DNA of 64,000 nucleotides. Source: Nymphaea colorata. Lineage: Eukaryota; Streptophyta; Magnoliopsida; Nymphaeales; Nymphaeaceae. The notes under the pieces are model-generated. The model worked only from the letters and a program-made list of their open reading frames with translations. It was not told the origin of the DNA and ran no database searches. The position numbers were made by a program, and so were the translations under genes. The stretch is from NCBI RefSeq assembly GCF_008831285.2, contig NC_045146.1:3436001-3500000 (forward strand). The letters run 5' to 3'. Shown piece after piece: positions 1-9,683 of this stretch (position 1 is the stretch's first letter; every line of letters starts with the position of its first letter).

Positions 1-3000
1 ACCCAGCAGGATATAAGCTCCTTCCATTTAAATTTCTTTCTGATCCACGACATGAAGATAGAGCTAAAATCTTTTCCTGGAAGGAAATCCACTTCATACC
101 AGGATAAAGTATGCTTCCAAATCGAATGAGAAAAAGAACAGCAAAATATTACACGATGTCGGGTTTCTATATTATCCTTGCAAAAAACACACCTAGAAGC
201 TAAACTCATTCCTCTCCTTTGAGCTCTGCATTCTGTAGGGAGTCTCCCATAACTGCAAATATAAGAAAGCCAACAATCATGAGGAGGAGATTTGGAATCC
301 CATAAGGCCTTCCTCCTTCTAATAACAGGTCCCCAACCTCTATTCTTTTTGAAATTTGACGTCTAGGACCAACATTTTGGCCATCTTCCTTCCAAATTAA
401 CTCATCCTTGTCTTGGCAAAGAGAAACATTGTTGCAGTCTTGAAGGACAAGTTTTACATTACATCTGACATGTATCATTCTATACTTGTGAAGTGCCAAA
501 TTGACTGGTAAAGAGAGATCATGAATAAAATCTCCAAATTCCTCCTCCATAAATCTGTCACATAAAGGCTCACCCTTCCATGGGTCCAACAAGAATTTAG
601 CCAGAGCACTAGTCTTAACCATCCAATAGACTTTTGTTGGGTACAGATTTCCAACATTTGAAAATGTTTGACCATAGAGGTGAACTGTTCCTTGGAACCT
701 TAGTTGCCCAAGCACTAGAGTTTCTCAAATATTTCTAATGAAAAACGGAACCACAAAGCCATTCATCTTGCAAAGCCAAACAACCTAAGAAGGCTAAGAA
801 AGATTTATTTATCCCTACCCCACCTTCAGCAACCAATAAAGATATGAGTTTCCAATAAAAAAGATGAGATCTATGATATTCCTATGAATATCCCCTTATT
901 GTGCAAGCCAAACTCTCTAAAATTTTGATGCCCGATGAAGGACATTCAAGGGCAAAAAGCCAATATGTGGGCAAAGCAGCAACGATAGACTTAATGAGAA
1001 CTAATCGGCCAGCATAAAAAAGGAATTTTTCTTTCCAAGTACTCAACTTATTTTGAGTCTTTATGATAAAAGGATCCCATGATTAACATTTAGATCATAA
1101 GAAAAGAGGCAAACCTAAATACCTCGTGGGAAAACTACCTTTGTCCCACCCACATAGCGAACCAATTTGATTTTCCTCATTAATTTTCATCTTAAAAGGG
1201 AAAAATAGAGATTTTTCTGAATTAATATCCATCCCAGAACCTACTGAAAATTCATAAAGGTATGCATTAATGTTCCTTAAGGATTTCAAGAAAGCTTACG
1301 AAACATGAGCATGTCATCCGCATAACAAACAACCCCAACTCCTGGCAGACCCCTAGAAAGGAAAGGAACCCCACTTGCTTTCGACATATGACTGCTTTGA
1401 TTCTCCTTACAAAAATCACCATAACTATTAACAATACATTTGGAGATAGAGGATCCCCTTTGACTATCAAATTAAACACCTTCTGTACCATTGATTAACA
1501 TGGCATAAGAGGCATTTGATACACTTCTCATAATCTTCTCAATTCAACACATATGAAAACCAAGATAGATAAAAGCATTTTATAAAAACTTCCAATTCAC
1601 CCTATCGTATGCCTTTGGAGAAATGTAATTTCATGCATATACTTGAGGACTATCTTAGATGCATAAAATGTAACATTTCATGGGCTAACAAAAATGAATG
1701 GTGGATGCTCCTTCCCGTTAAGAAAACTCTTTGAGAACTAGAAATCACTTCAGTTAAAATGACTTTCATTCTTTCAACATCACTTCAGTTAAAATGACTT
1801 TCATTCTTTCGACCATAACCCTTGAGATGTATTTTAAAATGCAATTGCCAATAGCTACGGGTTGAAAGACACAAATATGACTCGCACCATCTTTCTTTAG
1901 AATCAAAATAATATATGGTTTCAACCAATTCTCCTAATCATCTTTCCTTCGATAAAAAAATCTTTGATGCCATTGATGGCTGAAGGTCCCACTATATCCC
2001 CAATACTTTTGGAAAAAGGAATTTAGAAAGCTATCCGGAGTTGGAGAGCAATCCGAGTTTGCTCCAACTGTGCATGAATTTCTTCATTTGTGACTGGTAA
2101 AAGTAATCTATCAGTCTTCATTTGAAATCAATTCACCAGCTCAAAGATCACATGGAAGCATACCTATAGAGTTATCCTCTGAAAAGAAATGTTTAAACTT
2201 TAAAGTGGTGAGTGCAGGCCTCAAAAATCTAAGAGGGGTCCGAAAAATTTCCAGCACCAATAATAATGGATTTTAAGTCTTTTTTTCGAGCTCTATTCTT
2301 GGCACACCTATGAAAAAAACAATTGTTACAGTCACCATCTCTTAGCCAACGGACATGAGCCTTTTGTTTCCATAGCATTTCTTTGGCAATTAATGCTTGA
2401 GCCAGATTATCCCTGATTTTCTGTTCTCTAGCACACCAGTCACTCGATCCTACTTTTTGCTAGTTGTGGATGTTAAACAATTCTTGTTAAGTCTAATCAC
2501 CTCCAGATCTGCCTACCCTTACACGGTTTATTTCAAGGGCTGAGAAATTTTTTAACATTATTCAGCTTAAAATTCAGCTTGAACATAGGACATCCTGGAC
2601 AGTCCACCTCCCAAATTTGACTAATAATCGCTTTACCATGAGGCAGCAAATTCCAATGATTGAAGAAGAGGAACATGCCTATGCCTGCAATCTGAAATAA
2701 AAATCCAAATGCTTGGATGAAGCTCTTGGAACAATAAAGGATTATTAGTGTCATTGAAAACATCACTCTAGCAACCATTAATGAAGCATTTGTCAATTTT
2801 GCTATGGACCAAACCTGTTGGATCTCTTGTATTACATCATGTGAAAGAAGAACTAGTATCATTGATCTCTTCCAAACAAGCAAACTGAAAAAAGTCATTG
2901 AAGGATAAACAAGCATTAAGAGCTGATTGTCTGCCCATTTTATCAAAAGCACCTCACACCGAGTAAAAATCTCCCAAGACAAGGGTATGGGTATTCTTGT

Positions 3001-3444
3001 TAGCCAAAATAGTTCCCAACATTACTAATTGACATCTTCTTATATGAAAATTAATATGCAAGTAAGTGGCTACAACATCAAAGAACAGAGCATCATCTAT
3101 GGATGAAAAAGTACAAAAGATCCAATATAATTTGTAAAAGAAATTCATTGCTGCTTCAACCCACTACAGTTCTGGCCCATTACCATCGGCCATCTATCTT
3201 GGACTCAAAAATCAAAGTCCTGAAATCTTTTAGCAACTCTCCCAAGATTATTTTCAGAAAACATTGTATCATACAAGCACACAACCATATATTTAAGCTC
3301 CTCCATCAAATTAGATAGGTCCCTGATGGAGGCTGCATTAGCTAATGCCATGACATTCCAACTAATAACCTTCATAAAGAAGATAGTTAGTTTTATATTG
3401 TCGGAAGACATCAAGGTAGATGGAACGACAAGACTAGGATCCAC
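1..3444 (-). pseudogene. LINE-A ORF2 remnant (endonuclease, reverse transcriptase, zf-RVT)
   Basis: The polyprotein begins with an AP-endonuclease-like start, MKVISWNVMALAN, near 3376. Endonuclease and linker pieces occupy about 3370-2500. The reverse transcriptase follows: the GDPLSPNVLLIVM block (1491-1270 frame), an intact YADD catalytic box in a neighbouring frame near 1314-1325, then the ISEK-type motif and RYLGLPLF around 1095-1210. The zf-RVT region occupies about 715-1 (KGEPLCDRF..., then a Cys-rich VFCKDN...HRVIFCC stretch). Frame changes between each block and many stops show it is dead, although the YADD box itself survives. Confidence 0.75.
1744..1813. repeat. 35-bp tandem duplication inside LINE-A
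   Basis: Two adjacent 35-bp copies (1744-1778 and 1779-1813) differ at one base by eye. They lie in the degenerate reverse-transcriptase part of LINE-A and add to its frameshifts. Confidence 0.85.
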
Positions 3445-3637
3445 CTACATCTCCAGCTTAATGTTTGTTAAAGACACTAGGTTAACATCCACCTGATCCA
3501 TCGATACCTCCATAACATGACTCTCTATACCAGCTCCTGAACTCCCTTTTTTCTTAAATTGGCTGACATCTTTACATTTGAGCCTTCTTTTCTTCTTACT
3601 TGCCATCATATTGCCCTTCTTAATGCTGGCTTTAGGT

Positions 3638-4356
3638 TTACCAGTCTGAATCTAATCTCCTTTTTTTAACCAAAACATCAGGTTTAGGACCAGATCCTAA
3701 CAAGCTGTTCTCCATATTTTTTGAGTTTTCTCCTAGTTCAGATTCTGACAGATTCCCAATATATGGAGGAGTTCTATTGCCTTTCTCCATGACCACCAAA
3801 TTATGAGTAATCAGTTTCATATGATCAGGTTCCAAATCTTCATGAGAGTCAAGATGATCTATCGGCTTCTCCATGACTGAATCTGGATTCCTTATATGTT
3901 AAATTTATTACTAGCCAAATGAATTGAAAGGGTATTATTAGATTGAGGCCTAGTCTTCCTTTGAGCAGTCTTAATTTTGGACCAACTTGAAGGAGCCGAG
4001 TCTTGCACCTTAGATGATGATGGCCGATTTGTTCAAGCAGCCAAAATATGAGAAGTAAAACCACAAAAACTGCAAAATTTACTTCTACTTTCATATTTAA
4101 TCTATTAATCTAAAACATTATCTCCATCCAACATACATGCAGATCCTACTAGTATGAAATTCAAAGAAACTGAGACTAAAGTGTAGGCGTAACCATATCT
4201 TGCACAAGCTTTCGTGAATATATCTACATCAAACAGAATTCCACCAATCAATCTAGCGATTCCTGCAAGAACCTTTCTGTTCCACATCTGCATTGGAAGA
4301 TTTAGAAGTCTGACCCACATCGGCACACGAGCATCTGCCTCGATCTTTAAGGGCAT
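3638..4356 (-). pseudogene. LINE-A ORF1 remnant (DUF4283-like plus CCHC knuckle)
   Basis: This is the RNA-binding ORF1 protein of a plant L1-type LINE. The first part (4356-4105) resembles the DUF4283 and following region, with VPMWVRLLNLPMQMWN and an ARYGYAYTLVSVSLNF block. A zinc knuckle follows in another frame around 4040-4080: F-C-S-F-C-G-F-T-S-H-I-L-A-A and then a TGA stop exactly where the fourth Cys of CX2CX4HX4C should be. The tail (3874-3638) is hydrophilic and ends in a basic patch (VKKRRLD). Frameshifts and stops make it non-functional. Confidence 0.7.
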
Positions 4357-5099
4357 GCATGGATGCTAGCGATTAACAATGAAGAATTTACCACCCATCC
4401 TTCAACGGCCTTCAAGCTATTTCCATGTCTTCTTTTGATGCTAATCATATAAAAAATAGTCATTACGGTAGAATGGTGAATCTCAATCTCTTCATCCATG
4501 ACCATTGACATCGAAGGTCACCAAACACAAAGAGAAAATGCAATCTCGGACGAGGGATTCCCCTTGTCAAGGCGGCAATAATAGTCCAGCAAAAGGGAAA
4601 AGAAGGCATTCTCTAACTTCTGGTGGAATCAACAATATTTTTCAGCAATTGACATCTTGATTCAACTAGTCTGGAAGATTATTCGATTCCTCCCATTCAT
4701 AATTTGCTTAAATGACGGTTTCCTTCACCACACCTACCTAAGATCAAGATCTTGGTGAAGTGATGGATCTCCTTTGCCTTCTACGGTTTGTCGATCAGCA
4801 TTGTTCTCCTCCCTCTATTTTCCAGCGATAGGGTCATTGGGGTCAGTCGATGCACGAGAAGTGTGAAGTTACTCTAATCCCAATCCAACCCTCGTAGGAG
4901 GTTCCTGTCGAAAGTCCTTTTTTATTTGTGTCTAGGTTCTTGAAAAGTCTTATTGTTGAACTCGTGCGAAGAAAATATCACCAGGAAAGGAAAACCAGGA
5001 GATGATAGTAAACAACAAATTCATGTGGATGATAGCACCACTTAATTGCAACCTAAGATAAACTTGCAAAACAAATTTTCTGATCAAAACAAGTCTCTT

Positions 5100-7368
5100 T
5101 AAGATGCTATCTCTTCTACAAACAAAAGGTGCCAGTCAAATTTAACAAGAGATGACCATGGGTCTAGCCTTATGTGAGAGATTAAACACAAACAAATTTC
5201 TTCTCCCATTGGGCATCCTAACAATGACTACAACATAATATTTGTGGACCTTCCCAATAAGCCACCAAAAGATTAGTAGTATAGCACGTATTCTTGTCAT
5301 AAAGAGTAGCATTTCTATGACACTAGATGTACCAAACATCCAGAGACAAGGCTGCCAACTAATAGTTCTTAATCCATTTTGATTTAGATTTGTTCATTCT
5401 CCCCTAAGCCCACATTTCAGACATGGAGGGTTTTAAAACAAATTGACAATCAAAAGAACGTCCAATTTGAAACTAGAATCTTTTAGCAACCATACAATTT
5501 AGAAATAAGTGATTAATAGTCTCTGCAATCTTTTACAAACATTACATCTATTAGATAGAGAAAAACCCTAGTTTATGGAGACAGTCTAGTGTAATTAATT
5601 TACCTTTAATAGCACTGCCAACAAGTGTTAGGAATACTAAAGGACTTCCAGATTGTTAGGGCTTCTAAATCCTTTGCAACTGGTTGCCTAATTCTGTTAT
5701 AAATCTGCATTCTCTTCATAGCATCAATCAATGTAGAGGCCCAAAGAAGTTCATCACAATTAGCATTCAGCTGGACATTAGTCAATAGGAATTTTATCCA
5801 AGGACAGTCAATACTATTGAAAATAAAAAGAAAGAACCTCATGAATGATATGCCCAAATAATATATAACAAACATTAACATTATCATCTTTAACAATATG
5901 AGTTAGAATACCCCAATTACAATGCCTAGTACGGAAAGAAACAGATTTACCATTGCCAATAGACCAATAAAATAGGTAGCTTACGCCCTCCCATCCCCAC
6001 AAAATACCTTTCCAAGCCCACGATATGATGGCCTTCCATCCTGAGAACCATAAGCTTCTTCTTGACAAGTATTGCTTCCATAAAAAGACTGCCCACATAG
6101 TATTAGCAAGAAAAATCATATGGGCCCTATTAAGGACCTCAAGGTCAAGAAGGCCCATGCCACCCTCTTGGACCGGTTTACAGACGACCGACTAGTTCAA
6201 AAATGGGACTTTCTCTACAACCACTCATATAAATGAACGACATACCTTTATGAACTTCTGGATAACACCAATATGAATTTTAAAAGACATCAATCAATAG
6301 TTAATAGATTGATTAAGGATGTACCTTACTAACCATAATCTGCCTGACAAAAAAGCAAGCGAGAAATTTATTCTCCACCTTCCTTTCAAAATCAAAACAA
6401 TATTTTTTTTTTAATTTCCCAACAAAGAGACACAATCCCAAATAAGAGATTGGAAGTTTGGCCTTAGACCATCCAGAGCATTCAATTAACCTGTTACAAT
6501 TCAAATCCTTCATGCCAAAAGGAATAACAACTGATTTACAAGGATTAACAAGCAAACCAAATTCATGGCCAACTTCATCAAGAGTCATCTTAATAGTCGT
6601 AACAGAGATATATTTAGCTTTAAACATAAGAATCATGTTATTAGCATAAAATAAGCCTGGATTGAATAACTTAGTACCACAAAAGCAGGTAAATTGATAT
6701 TTTTTGCACGTTGTTCCCATCTGAGTCTTCTAGATAACACTTCCATGACTAAAACAAAAAAGGGACACATGGTGTCACTTTGTCTAAGCCCCTTGCAACT
6801 TTCAAAGAACACACCATGTCCACCAATGATGACCAAAGTGAAGGAAGGAAAGGAGGAACAAGTCATAATTATGTGCACCCAATCTTCATCGAACCCCAGT
6901 ACTTATAGCACAAAGTGCAGAAAAGACCATCTAACATTATCATATGCTTTTGAAATATCAAGTTCAAGGAGAAGAGATTGGCAATTATCCAGGCTATTGA
7001 CAAGTTCATGCACCAAAAGGAATTGGTCTTGAATAATACGATGTGAGATTGGCCTCTCATTCTTTCGACCATAACTTTACTGATAAGCCTATTGATTCAA
7101 TTACAAAATGAAAAAAAGCAAAATTCTTTAATGTTTGAAGCCCCTAGAATTTGGGAATAAGAACAAGATGGCTACGATTGAGGTTTTTTTTTTAATATCA
7201 ATTTACCTATTTTGAAACAATCCTTAACTGCCAAAGTTACATCTAGGCCTACAATATTCCAATAATTCTAAAAAAAATCTATTGGATAACCAAAGAACTA
7301 GACACTTTACTTTCTTCATAGAGAAAATTGCCTTAACAATCTCCTGACCTGTAATGGGCGACATCAAG
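5100..7368 (-). mobile_element. LINE-B, 5'-truncated non-LTR retrotransposon
   Basis: A second LINE on the - strand holds only the reverse-transcriptase and C-terminal parts; no ORF1 or endonuclease is visible. The coding similarity starts at the right edge (about 7365, APITGQEIVKAIFSMKK) and stops abruptly at the CACTA-like terminus at 7369. The 3' limit near 5.0-5.1 kb is approximate, since no clear poly(A) or target duplication was found. Confidence 0.75.
5142..7368 (-). pseudogene. LINE-B reverse transcriptase / zf-RVT remnant
   Basis: Ordered fragments of a plant LINE reverse transcriptase: AIFSMKK...RFFLE (7365-7250), then a GLRQSDTMCPFFVLVMEVLSR block (6633-6878), where intact elements have GLRQGDPLSP. 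Next is FYANNMILMF at the catalytic box (about 6640), SYLGLCLFVGK (6313-6720), MGLLDLEVLNRA (5814-6158) and a zf-RVT tail with ETINHLFLNC (about 5465-5545). The catalytic YADD has become YANN. Multiple frameshifts and stops; not functional. Confidence 0.75.
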
Positions 7369-7440
7369 CACTACAACAAAAAATGCCATCCGCCACAGAC
7401 ACTACCTAGGGTTTGGCTATGGCGAATGACACCATGGATA
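7369..7440 (+). mobile_element. CACTA (En/Spm-type) terminal sequence, single end
   Basis: The sequence opens CACTACAACAAAAAATGCC, which fits the conserved CACTA terminus of plant En/Spm transposons (CACTACAA-A-rich), followed by short subterminal motifs (CCGCCACAG, GGCTATGGCGAATGACACC) of the kind expected near such ends. It reads rightward, so the element body should lie to the right, but no matching inverted terminus was found. It abuts LINE-B coding sequence directly, which suggests insertion into that LINE. Confidence 0.55.
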
Positions 7441-9072
7441 AAACTAGTATCAGATTTATGGTTAAATCGACCCAACCATCTTTGATGCTTAAAAAAATAT
7501 TTATGCCAAATAATAAGAGGAGGCTTGGAGCATGTATGTGAAAATTGCTCGATGTTGGAAACCTAAATTGAGGTTTCTGAGAGAGGGTTCACCTCCAAAA
7601 CCTTGTCGATCAAGATCGAGAGTGGATATTGAATTCTTCTCGACAGGGTTATACAATATGTCAGAGTCATCGACTAGGGTATGAAATTGTAGGAGTTCCT
7701 CTTCTATGTTCTAGGAAACTTCAGGTTTCCTTTGCCTAGCACGTGCTCCCTCAAAGATATCTTCAGCTGGCTCATGTATCTCTCTCTCTCTCTCTCTCTC
7801 TCTGAAGAGAGAGAGAGAGAGTTATTATTAGTTGCATTGTGGAACATAGGACTGGAAAGCAGGAGGAAGGACAAGACAATGGTAGGAGATGGAAAGAGAG
7901 TGAGGAAAAATGCTTATAGAGGAATAAGGAAGAGGCTTTGGAGAAAATGGCGATGGAGATTAGGGATTTGAAGAAAGGGGCTACAGGAGTAGATTGGGAC
8001 ATACTCTTAATTTATTTTGACATCTCCTTGATCTCCGAATCTTTTTTAGCATTCTTAATTGGATACTAATCTATGCTATTATTTCTACTATTTTGAATCT
8101 ACTTGCATTTTGGCAATAGTAAACAACAACCTTCACTTAAAGTTTATCCTTTCAGTCATATTTCCATTCAACTTGATTTTGCCCAAAACCACCGTCCCCC
8201 TTCTGTTTTGGTCATTTCTCTTTTCTTTAGTCATTTAGGATTCCCGTTGTAAAGGTATTGATCTCACTCCTAAGCAGTTTTTAATTTTTTTTCATCTTGT
8301 TCCATTATCCTGTAACATGGTTTTGTTGACCCACGATGTGGACAGCCCCATAACATGATATTGATACAGTAAAATCAGTTTTTTTTTCTCAATCAGATTT
8401 TTTTTTCCAAAGTTTCTTCACTTTCAATGTGATGCTGAAATTTTTATTCCTTTGGTTTATTGGAGGGGATTCCATTAAAGAAGCCGAGTGATAAAGTGCT
8501 ACAAACTCAAACGAGATTTTCTGCTTGTTGCATACATTTTGAAGAAAAAAGACGTAGAAATGGCTATCTCAAAGTACGTGCCATAAGATATATAAACTTT
8601 ATTTATTATAGCACAATGATTTATAAGACTGTCTTTGTGAGCTGTTTTCTTCATTCTCGGTAATATTTGAATTAGGAAATTTGTTGGTTGTGGGCAATGA
8701 GAGAGCTTGTCCAACCAGCTATTACTGATTGTGTTAGCAGGAAAGAAAGGAGTTTCCCGAACTTGCTGTTGTTGTGTCACACATTTAGTGGGTAGTCATT
8801 TGTGTTTATCTTTTGGTACTCATTAAATATTTTATGCTTACCACTTAACCAGAAAAGCTCATAGGCACATGTACATGCCAAATAAATATTAGATTATAAC
8901 CACTGCAAAGTAATGTTTTGTACATGAAACAAGTCCAAATTTGTTAATTTTGGTTTCAGTTGGAGTTTTGGCATTGGATTTTAGCAATATCTTGAATAAC
9001 AGCTAGATTAAATATTAATCAAAATGTGACCTGAACGAACCTTTAATTTTGATGTGAAACAAAGAATGAATA
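7441..9072. other. Non-coding stretch, possible CACTA interior, no gene recognised
   Basis: No open frame resembles a known protein. It may be the remnant interior of the CACTA-like element that starts at 7369, or plain intergenic DNA. It contains a TC/GA hairpin-forming repeat (7779-7821) and T-rich runs near 8290 and 8380-8410. Confidence 0.4.
7779..7821. repeat. (TC)n-(GA)n perfect inverted microsatellite
   Basis: About 25 bases of TC repeat (7779-7803) are followed after a few bases by about 15 bases of GA repeat (7807-7821), so one strand can fold into a hairpin with a very short loop. Seen directly. Confidence 0.9.
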
Positions 9073-9089
9073 TTCAAATAACTTGGGGT
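9073..9089. repeat. LINE-C left target-site duplication (17 bp)
   Basis: TTCAAATAACTTGGGGT at 9073-9089 recurs exactly at 16189-16205, flanking LINE-C. The length suits target-primed reverse transcription. Confidence 0.9.
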
Positions 9090-9683
9090 TGCCCTCACAA
9101 GTTTAGAATGGGGGCATGGAGAGAGAAGCTCTGAGTAGGACGTTGCGTGGGGAAGAGGGGACTCAACTGGGAACCCCTGGTGCTCACCGCGGGGATGGAG
9201 ACGAGCAGGCAGATGGAGACGCACGGGTAGCTCGCTGGGGGGATGGAGACGTAGATGGACCTGGATGATCGGGTCGACTTTCCTGAGGTGGGGAAATCTG
9301 TTGGAACCACCAAAGCGGATGGAGACATGTGCGAGAAATATCACCGGAGCAAAATGGAAGAAGATCGACGTAAGGCTCCAATGGCTCAACTGAATGAGGC
9401 ACGTATTCAGTAGGAAAGTGGTGGTGCTGATGCCACTCCTCAAAGGAATGGGTTACAGGGATGGGCAAATGTCATTGCTGGCAGCCAAGAGACAGAACTT
9501 GACGACTGTCCGATGGTGTCCATAGATAGGTCTGGAGATGAACTTATGGTGGCGTTCCCTACTGAAGCGTATCAAAAAATGGAGGACATGTACTGTTTTG
9601 CTATAGTGGTTGGATTCTATGGAGGACGAACAAATACGGGCATGGATTATCAGTATGTTTTTTAGACCTTACGTAAGCTTTGG

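Larger units (their letters stand above)
1..4930 (-). mobile_element. LINE-A, degenerate L1-type non-LTR retrotransposon (3' end outside the window)
   Basis: Read on the - strand, this segment carries the plant L1 order: ORF1 nucleic-acid-binding protein, then endonuclease, reverse transcriptase and a zinc-binding C-terminal region. All frames are interrupted. The element runs off position 1 while still inside the C-terminal zf-RVT-like region (Cys-rich stretch about 130-190), so its 3' end and target duplication cannot be seen. The 5' limit is approximate: ORF1-like sequence starts near 4356, and about 4360-4930 upstream looks like a non-coding leader. The boundary with LINE-B near 5.0 kb is inferred. 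Confidence 0.8.

Noticed and set aside
9015-9468. Overlapping minus-strand Pro/Ser/His-rich frames
   Set aside because: They lie on the antisense side of the GC-rich LINE-C leader and have no conserved features.
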